From positions 347,992-411,991 of the forward strand of contig JAIWND010000025.1 of assembly GCA_025330725.1 (NCBI GenBank): DNA of 64,000 bases. The letters are read 5' to 3'. Numbering within the stretch: the first letter of the stretch is position 1; each line of letters opens with the position of its first letter. The notes under the pieces are model-generated. The model saw nothing but the letters and a program-made list of their open reading frames with translations, was not told the DNA's origin and searched no databases. Origin of the DNA: Chlamydoabsidia padenii (Eukaryota; Mucoromycota; Mucoromycetes; Mucorales; Cunninghamellaceae). Made by a program: the position numbers and the translations under genes. Positions 1 to 12,359 of this stretch are shown in pieces.

Positions 1-3000
1 AATAAGATTGGTGACTACTGGCACAAGCATGACGCCTACGAATGATGATGCCGAAGTTCATTGTATGCTTCTTGGTGCTATCTGTGCTCATGCCCTGGAT
101 GAATTACTCTCGTGCAAGGAGTAAGTCTAACTCAAAATGATATATTGATTGTTAAGTATCTAATCACTTACATGTTTTTTTTTTGATAGTCCTCAGCGTG
201 ACATTATACATGAATGCATTCTGGCCATGGTTAATCATTTATACTGGTGCAACATCAACATTGTTAATACTGTCGCTGACTGCTTGGTTTTGGTCGCTCA
301 TATCTATCGGGAAAGTTTGGACCCTGGCGGAGTAAGTCGATTGATGCATTTGTCGGGATTTAAAATAACCAACTCTCTGATACTTTATTTTTATCCACAT
401 AGGTCATCGTTCAAGAGGTGCTAACAAGGATTATTGATGCCTTGAATGTACACTTGAAGTTTTATGAAAACAATCCGAAAAGTGGTCGTGGTAAGTGCTT
501 AAAAACATGAAAACCATCGAAATTTATACTAATCTAACATCTTGCCATTTAACTTTTATAGGTCTGATAATCTCGAAACTCTTCAGCTGTCTGTTGGAAT
601 GGCTCATGACAATTGAACCTGAGATATTGACTGATACAGAACTATGCCAACTGGTCTTTGATGTGATTGAATATGCTATACATGTATCAACGGTAAGTGA
701 TGGAAAAAAAAAAAAAGAAGAACATATAAGAACTGTATACTCATACTCTTGATTTATGCATTTAGGATGGATCGGACAAGGTTTTACCTCACCCTCCGGT
801 TATTCGAAATTCATCGCGGTCCAAGAAAAAGGAAATACCCTTCAAATTTAAACTGTTGACTGAAAAGCGGCCTCAGGTACATCAAGATCATTCTCAAATA
901 CTGTCTGGATCTGATTCAACCGAAAACAATCAAGACTTTGTCAAAGTAAGTAAATTACAATATCGACGATCTGATATACTTACTTTTTTTTTGGTTTTTG
1001 GTCGATACGGACGATTATCTAGGAAGCTGCCGAAGCCGTATTATTCCATCTACTTCACCACTTCAATAACTTTGCACCACCTTATGGTCCAGCGACAATT
1101 CATAGCACAATCGTTGGACCTGGTGTTGCATCAGCAGCAGCAGACGAAAAAAATGATATCGAATGTCGACAATACCAATATTTCTCCTTCAACGATACCA
1201 CAATCATCGCCTTCCATGAGCTACCAGCAACTGATACCAAACCGGCGGAGAGTCGAATGATCTTGCGCGATTTGACTGGTCGATATGTTTGGAATGCCCA
1301 TTTGGAATCACCAACAACAGACCAACTTGATCAATCATTGACAACAACACCAGCTTTGCCGACGAAAAACTATGATCCAACCAGTCAGATAGGTGATAAA
1401 GAACAAGGCTATATCTTACGACCAACTACCTCATTATACAAGGGTGAATCCTCACCACAGCAATTGTAAGTCCAATATGTGCTATATTGAATGAATTTGG
1501 ATTACTAATCTCTGCTTTATATTAATTGTAGAAGCTCAAGTACATCTAGTAGTTTCCCTTCATCACCAGACACTTTAAATAGCTTGTTACAAGAGTAAGT
1601 TGAACCCCCGCTATATAAAAAATCATATACGACTGACACTCATTTTATTCTTTTTTGAACCCACATAGGATCGGCGAAGAACATCCTGATTGCTTACTGT
1701 CCTCCTCAGTACCTTTGAATGCGTCTGTTCCGTTGTCTTCTTTGCAGGCGGGGATGCTCGGAAGACTCGGGGAACAACTGAACGACTACCTGGTTAATGA
1801 ATCGCAAAACAATTCACAAAAGGAATCTGATCCGTAAGTAGTTTTATACTAACTACCCATATAAGTTGCTAACTTTAGTTTATTTTTTCTAGACGACTTT
1901 GGTACTCGAAATTGAACTTACTACGTCGAAAAGGTGATCAAGCTCTCCAAACCAATGAAACAACTCATGCTATGACAGCGGCCAACTTCTCACTTCGCAA
2001 AGACTTTTCGCCAGCCTTCCCTCAAGAACCTGAAAAAACGCATCTTCCATTCCAACAAAGTAGGCTCTTGATGAGTCACCTGGGACTCGTCAACTTTAGT
2101 CATTTGAAAGATGGCTCATTCCAAATGCTCAATAAAACTTCTGCCTTGTACCGCGACCTACGAGGATTGGATCGCAAGCCTGGGTAAGTATCTTTGGGGG
2201 GGGGAAAGAGTGTGTGGGATGGCTCTTACTTATGATTAACTAATCACTTGTTTATTTTGTATTATAGTCGTGAAACGATGAAAATTGGTGTGGTTTATGT
2301 TGGTCCCGAACAAGAAGATGAACAAAGCATACTGCATAACAGTCAAGGTAGTCCCAAATATGATGCCTTCGTCAACAGTCTTGGGTGGGAAATCGACATT
2401 GCAACACATACTGGGTATTTAGGTGGACTTGAAAGAAACTTGACAAATGGTACCAAGGCTACTTATTACTGCTCATCTACTGTCGAAATCATGTTCCATG
2501 ATGTGACCAAAATGCCAACGGACACCCACGACATAAAGCAACTGAAAAAGGTAATAGAAAGAAAGCGGGGAACGAAAAAAAAGTATTAATCATCAATGCT
2601 CATTTTTTGTTATGAAATAGAAACGACATATTGGAAATGACCACGTTCATATTGTATGGAACGAACACGACCGCGACTACAGAGCGGGAACCATTGGGGG
2701 CGATTTTGGAAATGTACAAATTGTGGTGACACCTTTGCCGGATGGATTATACTCGATTCAACTCTATCGTGACTCAAAACTCCCATACTTTGGACCTCTA
2801 TTTGATGAAATGATGGTATCCAGAGCCACTTTGGGCCCTCTCGTGCGTGCTACAGCTATAGGTGCTTTCCGTGCATGTGTCCATACAAGTGTATCCTCCT
2901 TCCATAGGTGTGTCTTTGCTCAGCGGGCCAAGGATGTCAAAACTATTACCCAGCGCCACAAGATCAGCAATTGGTCCTACGAAAAGTTTATGGAAAAGAT

Positions 3001-3019
3001 ATTCATGCCGGATGAATGA
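1..3019 (+). CDS. RalGAP-alpha-like GTPase-activating protein, 3' part (5' truncated by window)
   Basis: C-terminal part of a large GTPase-activating protein of the RalGAP-alpha/tuberin class, which inactivates Ral/Rheb-type small GTPases. Visible exons: 1-120, 190-331, 403-490, 562-692, 766-945, 1023-1465, 1532-1594, 1669-1833, 1893-2183, 2268-2550 and 2621-3019, stop TGA. The last two exons encode the Rap/Ran-GAP domain: KIGVVYVGPEQEDE, the Gly-rich stretch THTGYLGGLERN, and HIGNDHVHIVWNEH, whose GND asparagine is expected to be the catalytic Asn thumb. The middle part (YFSFNDTTIIAFHELP, RDLTGRYVW) fits the segment preceding the GAP domain in RalGAP-alpha better than TSC2. The window opens inside the gene, so start and N-terminus are not seen. 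It would work with a RalGAP-beta partner, not present here. RalGAP-alpha over tuberin is inferred from the motifs recalled. Confidence 0.88.
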
Positions 3020-4332
3020 ATCTTTTTATCCTTATACATTATACAATTTACTCTATTACCACTATCACTATCATCGTTAACTTCTTCATCATTCCCCTTT
3101 CTTTTTATACACTAAAACTTTATACTAGCTCTTTACATAATTATAACTATTATCTTCACCCCTCCTGTTTTATTTATAGCTCTTTACTTTACATCCCTTT
3201 TTACTTAATAAAAATTAACTTTGGGTCCTTCACCTTTTACTTACCTCTAACTTTGACTATCACATACTAATCATCATTACTGTTAAATTTCTTTTTTTTT
3301 TACATGCTTTGTCTTCTGTTATGGATAATGACTCTTGGTCTTGATTCATTTTAGGTTTTACACATGTAATCTCAACCTCCCCGTATGCAAATAATCGATT
3401 TTTAGATCCCGATGCAGGATCTTGTTGACACAGGTCCCTCTTTATTTTATTTTTTGTTGTAGCTTACTTCTTGTTAGTAAGTTACATAATGAATATGAAC
3501 TGCGTTTCGCATGAAGCTCATTGTTTCCGCTCGAGCTCCCTTTCCAATTCTCTCGATTACTATAACAGGGTGCGTGATTAATTTTGTTTCCATGAATCAC
3601 TTTACAGGTTTGATTGATCAGTGTATTGTGTGGTGTAATGGCAAGTTGTATGAAATGATAAAACAGGGACCCTGTTTATCCATCCATGCAGATCATCAAG
3701 GGGTCAGGCGGTCTTTGAATTACTCGCCTGCAAGAAAAATTGATTCCCCGCATATCATGCCTCAAACGTGGTAGGGATGATTCAGATGGACAGAGCTACT
3801 TTGTACTTTTTTATTTTGGAATGAATGGAGATAACTATATGTTACGGAGCGGATCGCATACTTTTTTTCCCTTTTTCTTTGGCTAATGTTTGATCACCCC
3901 TCTTCTCAGATTATCGCCTTTTTACCGAGATGATGGTGACACACTTGGCGGAAACCATCATGTAATGCACTCTATTGGTCAAATTGGATGCTTGCTTGCT
4001 CAAAACAACACCTCTATTGAAGGCGGGGCTCAAATAATAAGGACCTGAAAATTTTAGTTACATGCCGCACAAACCATTTTTTCCAATCAGAAGAGTCATG
4101 TGGTAGCTTTTTGGTGTGTAAGATTTGTAGCAAAAGGGAAACTTTCAAGAAAAAAGGAACTTGACAACGCAAAGACAAATCGTAAAGGCTCACTGTCATT
4201 GGCTGGCTTTGAATTTTTATGGACTTGCCCTAATTTTATTCTCAATCCTTTCTCCCTCCTTTCCCCCCTCTTTTCTTTGTCTGTTGCGTTATTCAATCCA
4301 TCACTCCTCTTCATCGATAACCAATTAAAGAG
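3020..4332. other. Intergenic region between RalGAP-alpha and SEC2 homologue
   Basis: About 1.3 kb without a supportable gene. The first ~250 bases are A/T-rich and look like a 3' UTR and terminator. The last ~100 bases before the SEC2 ATG are a pyrimidine-rich leader (CTTTCTCCCTCC type) of the kind seen before most starts in this window. A GGCGGGGCTCAAAT sequence near 4022 is a distant variant of the recurrent CGGGATTTGAA motif. A 264-base open frame at 3511-3774 has no recognisable features. Confidence 0.6.
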
Positions 4333-6320
4333 ATGACAACAAATGAACTGATACCACAAATACAGCCAGTGGATCATCAGCACCACAAAGATATCACAAC
4401 ATTATTTGACCACCTTCCAGATAATGCAGATCAGGCTCATCACCAAATACGCCTCTCTGATAGTACGGCATCTACTTTATCAACATCGTCTTCTTCAACA
4501 ATTAATACTTTACATAATTCTTCTTCTCCCTCCTCTTCTACAACTACTAATTTATTGCAACAACAACAACAACAACAACAACAACTTCATTTGAAGGATT
4601 CATTTACACCACCTCCACCAACACAAAAGCGCACATCTTTATCGTCTATCAGCAGTACTACAAGCAACAACTCAGTAATGTCTTCTTTTCCTTCTCTTTC
4701 TCCTCCTGCCCCAACTACTACTTGTCCTTGCTACCACTGGTTGGTGTCCATGGATTCTGAAAACTGTACATTATGCAACACACCACTTGAAACAATGATC
4801 TCTTGGCAAGCCGACCGTAATGAACGAAGAAAACAGCTCAGGACATACCGACGGGAATGGATGGATATGTCAACGATTCAAAACCAACAACAAAACGACA
4901 TGATGTTACTTCAACGAACACTCCTTGAACATCGCGAAACCATCATGGTGCGGGAAGAAGATATGGTGTCTTTGCAACACGATATTGAACAACTACACAC
5001 AAAGTGCGTCGACGAAAGTGCTCAAATTGAATCGATTGAATTGGCCAAACAAGCTGCTAAACGGGAAATCGAAGACTTGGGTCAACATCTCTTCAAGGAA
5101 GCACAAGATATGGTGACGATCGAACGACAAGAAAAGGCTATTTTGGAGGAATCATGTGGTGACTTGAAACTTCAATTGGAACAAACACAGATGGATTTGG
5201 ATGATGTTATGGTGCAGCTACAGGCGCTTCGAATGGATATGGGCAGATGGGGCGATCACCAGGACGAACAACAAATGATACCAGCTAATACAACAGTAAC
5301 CACACCGACATCACCAGCATTCATCAACAATAGTAGTGTGATCAGTGAAAACGATACCAGCGACAATACAGAAAGTGGACGAAGCAGCACGACAACAGCA
5401 TCCTCAATCAGTACACCCGCATTATCATCATCAAGTCCAATCACCACTGCCACTTCTCAGAAATTCTTGATCAGAGCCAAAATGGATCTGGCTGCTCTTC
5501 AAAACGACACTGGGCACTATGGCAACCTGTATCTCGAAACATTTGAAGATGATCAGCTACTCTTGGACTTTCAAGAATTCATGGAAAGCGCCACTTCAAC
5601 CTCCTTCTCACTGAAGAAACTCCACGGTTTGCCCTTTATCAAGTTATGCCTGGCCGACGATATTGAACCATGTCTCCGGTTTGGACCCAATCCCAAAGTG
5701 ACCAATACCAAGCGGATCTTGGAAGCCATTCAAATCAAGACCTGCTTTGTGGAAAAATGTCCTCCTGGATTTGTGCGTGAACAGGCGGCACTACAACGAA
5801 AAGATCGACTGGCCAAGAAAAACAAACCGAGTCTTTGGGTCAAATTTGCTGCTTCTGCTACCACCATCGCCACAAGTCCTTCTTCTCTCTCAGTTGACTC
5901 GACAATATCTGATACCAACACAGTAACAACATCATCAACATTGACTGGTGTGGATCATTATCTCTCTTGTGCAATCTGTGGACGACAAATCTTGGACAAT
6001 GAAAATGACATGTCAAGCCTCGAAAAGGAATTGGCTTACCGCTATAGGATATCTTACTTTGACGAATGGGCTTGTATTGATCGATACTGTGCCGATCGAT
6101 TGTCTTCAGTGATCTGTTTTTATACCTTTTTACGGAACCTTCGACTGGGGGATTATAAAGGTCGCTCTTTAATGAATATTTATCAAGAATGCTCACGAAT
6201 AAGACTGCTGATGTTTTTAAGCAGGTAAAGAACAACATGAAAAAGAGTGGACATCGATGATCTAATTTGTACCTTTTAATTTTGAATAGGCTCGGTGCTC
6301 TTCCTCCATCTTCCATGTAG
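4333..6320 (+). CDS. SEC2: Sec2/Rabin-type Rab guanine-nucleotide exchange factor
   Basis: Predicted 640-aa activator of the exocytic Rab (Sec4/Rab8) on secretory vesicles at growth sites. Two exons, 4333-6224 and 6290-6320, join in frame to a TAG stop. The first ~130 residues are Ser/Thr/Gln-rich with a CAA-coded polyglutamine tract near 4555-4582. A CPCYHW...CTLCNTPLE double-CxxC element follows, then a long coiled coil (about residues 165-300) that carries the GEF activity in Sec2/Rabin8. The C-terminal region LPFIKLCLADDIEPCLRFGP, a CAICGR pair and the IDRYCADRLSSVICFYTFLR block match the Rabin3/Rabin8 C-terminal homology region. The start follows a pyrimidine-rich leader and is the first ATG of the frame. 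The tail after the intron is only ten residues. Family assignment is firm; the Rab partner is inferred. Confidence 0.85.
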
Positions 6321-6789
6321 TAGATAGAACTTTTACCCCATTATATTACTTCAATGTTTAGCATACCTTCTTTGATATACACACTCCACCGCTTTTACCC
6401 TTTAAACTTACTTTTATACACTTCCCCTCCCTCTCTTTACTCTTTATTTATTTGTAATTGAAATATGAAAATAAAGCTATCTTTTTTATATTGTTATATG
6501 ATTGTCTATGGTAAAGACTGGCAGAGTCACATGACAAAAGAATAGTGGCATGACAAACTTGTAGAGAAAGACCAATGATTTTACAATCCCGCCAGTTTTT
6601 GGTTTGCCGATTTCCAAGCCAATGAAAAATTTTTATTCCTCCCGCATTTATCTTTCCAATTCCATTTTCGGTCCTCCTTTTTCTCCCTTTCTTCTTCTTT
6701 TTTTCTCTCTTCTTCTTCTGTGTGTGTAAAGAATTATCCATCAATTACACAAACGATAGGTTATTATATATCCTCGTCATACGGACACC
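6321..6789. promoter_or_regulatory. SEC2 3' region and nucleoside-transporter promoter
   Basis: Contains the A/T-rich 3' end of the SEC2 homologue, then the upstream region of the transporter gene. It holds TTACAATCCCG at 6581-6591 (a reverse near-copy of the recurrent promoter motif), and a pyrimidine tract (CTTTCTTCTTC type) at about 6660-6720 that probably forms the leader of the transporter mRNA. No gene is seen. Confidence 0.5.
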
Positions 6790-9103
6790 ATGGACAGCAA
6801 CAAAGTGATCAGTGGTGGCGATGATGCGTCAAGGACCTTGGAAGAAAGAAGACCTTCTGTGACCTCTTTTGCTGCAACCTCAAGTAATACCAACGTCCAT
6901 CGTCGCGAAAGTCTTGTTGGTGGTGAAAAAAGAAAGTCAATCTCTTTGTGTGAAACGAATCTTGCTTACGATGGTGATCATACGAATATCAAGATGCCTC
7001 AAGTTGCAGTGAACGATGGTTTTGACAGTGGACTTGAACACCATGTGGATATTGGCAACACGGAAAAATTCTGTGAATACAACCCGGATGGATCTGAAGT
7101 GTATCATGAAAAAAAGGACTGGTCTTTAGGTGCTCTTTATAACCGTTACCGATGTTGGTGTCAGTAAGTGGAGTGGGGATGAAAATTACTTGTGAAACTA
7201 ATCTTTACTACAATAGTTTGGTGATGTGGTTGATTTTTACTGGATTCTTAGCTGCTGCTTATGCTCTCCAGGTACCAAAAGGCTATAATCAAGAAAACTT
7301 GATCCTTGGTTTAATCTATGCTTGGTTCTGTATCTACATGATCTTTAACTATATCCCTACTACGGTGGTGACTAAACCTTGTAGTATGATTATCAAGGTT
7401 GTTGCTACACCCATCATGCGTTTCTCTCCTTTTATCCGATCTTTACTCTATGTTGCTCTTGTCACGGTGGTCATGGTCGTCACTGTCTTCTCTTTACCGG
7501 AAAATGAAGAATCCAATCGAGTTCAACGTGTCATCAGCTTTTTTGGCATTGGGGTGTTTATTGCCATGTTGGTTTTGACATCAAAGGTAACACATTGGAC
7601 GGTGGGAAAAAAAAAATTGAAATCGGAACCTTAACCCCGCCTTTACAAAACCTTATTTAGAATCGTCGTGCGATCAATTGGAACACTATCTCGGGTGGGA
7701 TGTTACTTCAATTCTTATTGGCCTTGTTTGTATTCCGATCCAGTGCTGGCCATGATATCTTTGCTTGGGCTAGTGCGTTTGCTCAAGGATACCTTAGTAA
7801 GGCACATTATGGTACTGCTTTTGTATTTGGTGATACTGTAGCCAATGCCAGTGCTTTCGCCGTCTCTGTCTTCCCTGCATTGATCTTTTTTGCTGCTACT
7901 GTACAAATCTTGTATTACTTTGGTGCATTGCAATGGTTATTGGCCAAATGCTCTTTTGTGTTTACTCGTCTCTTGGGAATCTCGGGTGCTGAAGCTGTTG
8001 TAGCTGTTGCCTCGGTAAGTAGATGGCGTTCGGGCGACTGGTTATGATCTAACTTTTTTTTTTTTTTTTTTGAATGGTGACAGCCATTCTTAGGCCAAGG
8101 TGAAAATGCCCTGCTCATCAAACCTTATCTGCCTGTCTTAACCAATGCCGAATTACATCAAGTCATGACAAGTGGGTTTGCTACTATCAGTGGATCTGTC
8201 CTCTATGGGTATATTGCTTTAGGTATTGATGGTGGATCCTTGTTGGTAAGTAATCCCTCTCTTATTATCATTGATAATCCCTTATTAATATCTTTTACTA
8301 TACAGACTTCATGCATCATGTCTATCCCTTGCTCCATTGCTGTCTCCAAACTGCGATACCCTGAAACGGAAGAACCTGTCACGATGAACCACGTCCATGT
8401 CCCTGAAGAAGAAGAAAAGGCAAACAACCTTTTGGATGCTGCTGCAAGAGGTGCTGGTATTGGTTTGACTATTGTTTTGTCTATGGCTGCCAATTTGATC
8501 ACCTTGCTTGCTCTCCTGTATGCTGTCAATGCGGGGCTCACCTGGATTGGTAACTTTTTGACAATTGAAAACTTGACCCTGCAACTGATTACTGGTTATA
8601 TTTTTGTCCCTGTAAGTACACCAAGATCACTCTATTGTCTTTAATCCTTGTGGAACTGATGGCACTTTTTTTTTCCCCCCTATCTTTACATAGATTGCTT
8701 GGCTTATGGGGGTGGAAAACAAGGACGTGGTACCAGTGGGTCAGCTATTAGCGTTGAAGATTTGGGCTAATGAGTTTGTCGCTTATCAAGAATTGGTAAC
8801 CACCTATGTTGATACGATATCTCCTCGGTCTCATCTCATCACCACCTATGCTTTATGCGGGTTTGCTAATCTCGGGTCTATTGGTCTACAAGTCAGTGTG
8901 TTGGGCGGGCTTGCAAAAACTCGAACAGGTGCTATCTCGTCTTTGGCTGTCTCTGCAATGCTTTGTGGTGCAATGTAAGTTTAAACTCTCTCTTTCTGTC
9001 TTTTTTTATATGTATAACTTCTATCAAACTAACCACTAATGATTTATATTAACAATTTAGGTCGACTTGGATTTCTGCTTGCTTGGCTGGCATGCTCTTG
9101 TAA
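6790..9103 (+). CDS. Concentrative (CNT/SLC28-type) nucleoside transporter
   Basis: Predicted 629-aa plasma-membrane cation-coupled nucleoside importer. Seven exons (6790-7163, 7217-7586, 7661-8014, 8084-8245, 8306-8611, 8694-8974, 9061-9103) give one open frame. The first ~120 residues are hydrophilic and cytosolic, followed by many hydrophobic segments. Family signatures are clear: GQGENALLIKPYL after the fourth exon start, MTSGFATISGSVL in the substrate-binding re-entrant region, and WANEFVAYQEL followed by YALCGFANLGSIGLQ near the C-terminus. The GQ.EN and nucleobase-binding elements look intact, so the protein is probably functional. The last exon encodes only 13 residues (TWISACLAGMLL). 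Known CNTs couple uptake to sodium or protons; which is used here cannot be read from the sequence. Confidence 0.93.
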
Positions 9104-9561
9104 ATATATTCTCCTCCCCCCCTATCCCTCATTTTTTACTTTTTGTATCTATAGGATATCATGCCATTTAGAACTCATTCATATTCATATTAATAAATCA
9201 TGTTTTTAACTCATTCTTGTATATTTGACTTTGATGATTGATGCACTCAGGGGCGGGATTTGAAATGTTTACTTCTGATAGCTGTCAATATGGTGTATGT
9301 CTAAAATATGTATGATAATATAACTGTAGATTACTTTGTAGATGAAAACTACGTCACTTTGATGCTACTTGCATAGTGTTCATAGCTTGATAGGATATGC
9401 AAAGGGGATCTTCTGTGGTTAAAAGGCTTGGGATTCTCACCAAGTTAAAAATTTTCCAGTCGGCTGCGGGATTTGATTTTTTTTTTTTTTTTTTTTTGTG
9501 GCTCTCCATATTTTTTTCATTCCTTCGTTTCTCTTCCTCTCTTCTTTCTTCGAACTATACA
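9104..9561. promoter_or_regulatory. Promoter region of eIF2B-epsilon gene
   Basis: Between the transporter stop and the eIF2B-epsilon ATG. It contains an exact CGGGATTTGAA at 9254-9264, a near-copy CGGGATTTGAT at 9467-9477 (85 bp before the ATG), a run of 19 T at about 9478-9496, and a CTTTCTT pyrimidine leader just before the start. A frame running in from 9397 is leader sequence and gives no credible N-terminal extension. Confidence 0.55.
9254..9264 (+). promoter_or_regulatory. Exact CGGGATTTGAA motif
   Basis: In the spacer upstream of the eIF2B-epsilon gene, about 300 bp before its ATG; a near-copy lies nearer the start at 9467-9477. Confidence 0.5.
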
Positions 9562-12359
9562 ATGCCACCAAAGAACAAGCGACAACAGCAACAGCAACAA
9601 GGGGACGGGGAATTCGAAGAACCTTTACAAGCGGTTATCTTGACGGATAGCTATGATGATCGATTCTTGCCCATCTCTCACGAAATTCCACGGGTAATGT
9701 AAAACAAAACACTATTAAAAAGAAAAAGGCGATTGTACTGACCTGACTTTATTTTACTTTTATTTGTATAGTGTCTTATGCCCTTATGTAACATTCCCTT
9801 GATTGAATACACTTTGGAAGTATTGGCCATCTCTGATGTACGGGATGTGTTTGTTGTATGTACTTCTCATATCGAAAAGATCAAGGCCTACTTTGAGTAA
9901 GTATTCACTCATTTAAACCCCTTTAACTTGGACAAACTAACATATTCACTAATACTCTATTTGTATAGACAATCTACTTGGATGAATGCAAAAGGAAAAC
10001 TCAACGTCAAAATTGTGCAAACACCTGAAGTCATGTCAGTGGGCGATGCTTTACGTGAATTAGACGCACGACAACTTATCACCAATGACTTTATCCTCAC
10101 CTCGGGTGATCTTATTTCTAACATCAAACTTGACAAGGCGATCGAAGCCCATCGTGCGCGCAGGAAGACGGACAAGAACGCTATTATGACTATGGTGGTA
10201 AAGGAAGCGTCTCGATCACATGCCTCTAGGTAAGTCATCTATTGAATAATGGAAATATCTAATCCTTTTTGTTTTTGCTAGACCTCAAGAAGCATCAAGT
10301 GTCTTTGTATTGGATCCAAAATCAAGTAAATGTTTATTTTATGAACCCATAGCTGCCCTGCCAAAAAAGAGCCGGATTGAAATCTCACCTGAACTATTGG
10401 AAAATCATCATCAAATCGAATTCAGAAACGATCTCGTGGATCCTCGTGTGGATATTTGCTCTGCTGAAGTAAGGATTACTTTCAAGAAGATAGGGGGAGG
10501 AGGAGGGGGGGATATGATAACAGATCTAACAGTGACCCTTTTTATTTTGCATCTTAGGTACCTGCACTCTTTACAGAAAATTTTGACTGGCAACGATTAC
10601 GCCGTGACTTTGTCCATGGTATCTTGACATCTGATATCTTGGGTAAAACTATCTATACACACCTTGTATCCGAAGCCTATATTGCACATATCCAAAATGA
10701 ACGCATCTATAATACTGTCAGGTAACAGAGATAAAAAGATAAGGGGCAGAGGGTTAAAAGGAAAAAATATATGTTTATTAATCTTTTTTCTTGTTGTTTT
10801 TTTAAAATAAATAAAAAAAAAGTATGCATGTATTGAATCGCTGGGTCTTTCCTATTGTACCAGAAACCAACTTGAAACCAGGCGACGACTACGAGTTTAT
10901 GTCCGGCAATATCTACAAATCTCGGGATGTGATCTTGTCAAGATCATGCATTGTGGATGAAAATGTACAAATTGGTGCAGGTACAGTGATTGGCGAAAAC
11001 TCTCGTGTGGCAAACTCGGTCATTGGTCGCAACTGTCAAATCGGTGCAAATGTCACTTTGGTGGGTGTTTATCTGTGGGATGGTGTGGTGATCGGTAATA
11101 ATTGTACGGTGACAAAATCCATCTTGGCAAACTATGTTTCTGTATTGGAAAATACCACCATCGAACAAGGCTGTTTACTCTCTCCTAATGTAAGTAGTGA
11201 TGGAACATAGAAAGGTATATTAATTGATTAACATGATTTTATTTGGGTGGTGGGGGGGGGGAAATCTTAGGTTGTCATCGGACCCAACGATGCCATCCAC
11301 AAATACTCAAGACTTAGCTTACATCCTCAACCAAAAACCAGCATGTTTGATAGTGACGAGGAAGACGAAGATGATACAGATGGTAATAGATGATGACGGA
11401 ATTAAACTTATGAAAAGGATCTAACTCTTTACTTTTATTCGAACTAGATGTGGGACACGTACTGACAGGCGATCATGAACCTGTTTACTTTTGGTCTGAA
11501 ATTGCCAACGACGACGATGACGAAGATGTACGCAACTTGAAATTGGATACTCTCGGTAAGAAACAATGGAAATTGTATTATTATTCATCACACTAACTGT
11601 TTTATTCTCTTTAATGTTTAGCTTATGATATCAATGATCTTACACTTGAAGACCATGAATTGTCTGAAAGTGCATCCGAAGTGGGTGAATTATCTGAAGA
11701 CGAATCTGATGCTGGATCTATTGATGGTGCCTGGAACTTAAACCCTGCCGCCAACGCTGCTAGAAAAGCTGCCGAGTTCAAAAAAGAAATTGCCTTGACC
11801 ATTGAACGATCACTTGCGGAAAACCACACAGTCGATACTGCTGCTTTGGAAATCACTGGGTTACGTATGTCTAGCAATGGGGAATACTCTGATGTCCGCG
11901 AAGTGGTGATACCTCTGGTGGTAGATCATGTCGACCTCAACAACCCTGTCGCCAGCTTGAAGAAGGTATTCACTCAATGGGGCCCTTTGATTGGTAAAGT
12001 TACACACAAGCATGATGATCAAGTCCATGTCATGTCTCTTCTCCAGGTAAGAAGATGAAAGCTATATGATGGAAAGTGGGCAACTTATCGAGTCTTCCCC
12101 CCCCCCTCCTTTTTATTTTGACTTGTAGAAACATTGTGCTTCCAATGAAGCCCTAGGAAAACTATTCATGGGTGCCCTTCAAATCTTATACAACATTGAC
12201 GTGGTGGAAGAAGAAGCTGTGATGGAATGGTACACCTCTGACATTTCCAAATCTGGTAGTCCTGCTGAAGTCAAGTTACGGGAAAAGGCGACCAAGTTTG
12301 TGGAATGGCTTACTGAAGCGGAAGAAGAAGAATCTGAAGAAGACAGCGACGATGAATAA
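9562..12359 (+). CDS. GCD6: Translation initiation factor eIF2B, epsilon (catalytic) subunit
   Basis: Predicted 703-aa catalytic subunit of the eIF2B decamer, which exchanges GDP for GTP on eIF2 and is the target of the integrated stress response. Ten exons: 9562-9693, 9772-9896, 9969-10229, 10282-10468, 10558-10721, 10823-11189, 11271-11382, 11448-11555, 11622-12046, 12129-12359. An N-terminal nucleotidyltransferase-like fold (LQAVILTDSYDDRFLPIS, CLMPLCNIPLIEYTLE) precedes a left-handed beta-helix of hexapeptide repeats (IVDENVQIGAGTVIGENSRV). An acidic linker and a C-terminal W2/HEAT domain ending in a Glu/Asp-rich tail (EEEESEEDSDDE) follow; these are the W2 acidic boxes that contact eIF2-beta. 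The start ATG lies after a pyrimidine leader and opens a short Q-rich N-terminus. The intron at 10722-10822 ends in an unusual A-rich AAG acceptor. Confidence 0.95.

Noticed and set aside
3511..3774. 87-codon frame in the first intergenic region
   Set aside because: No leader, motif or composition supporting a gene.
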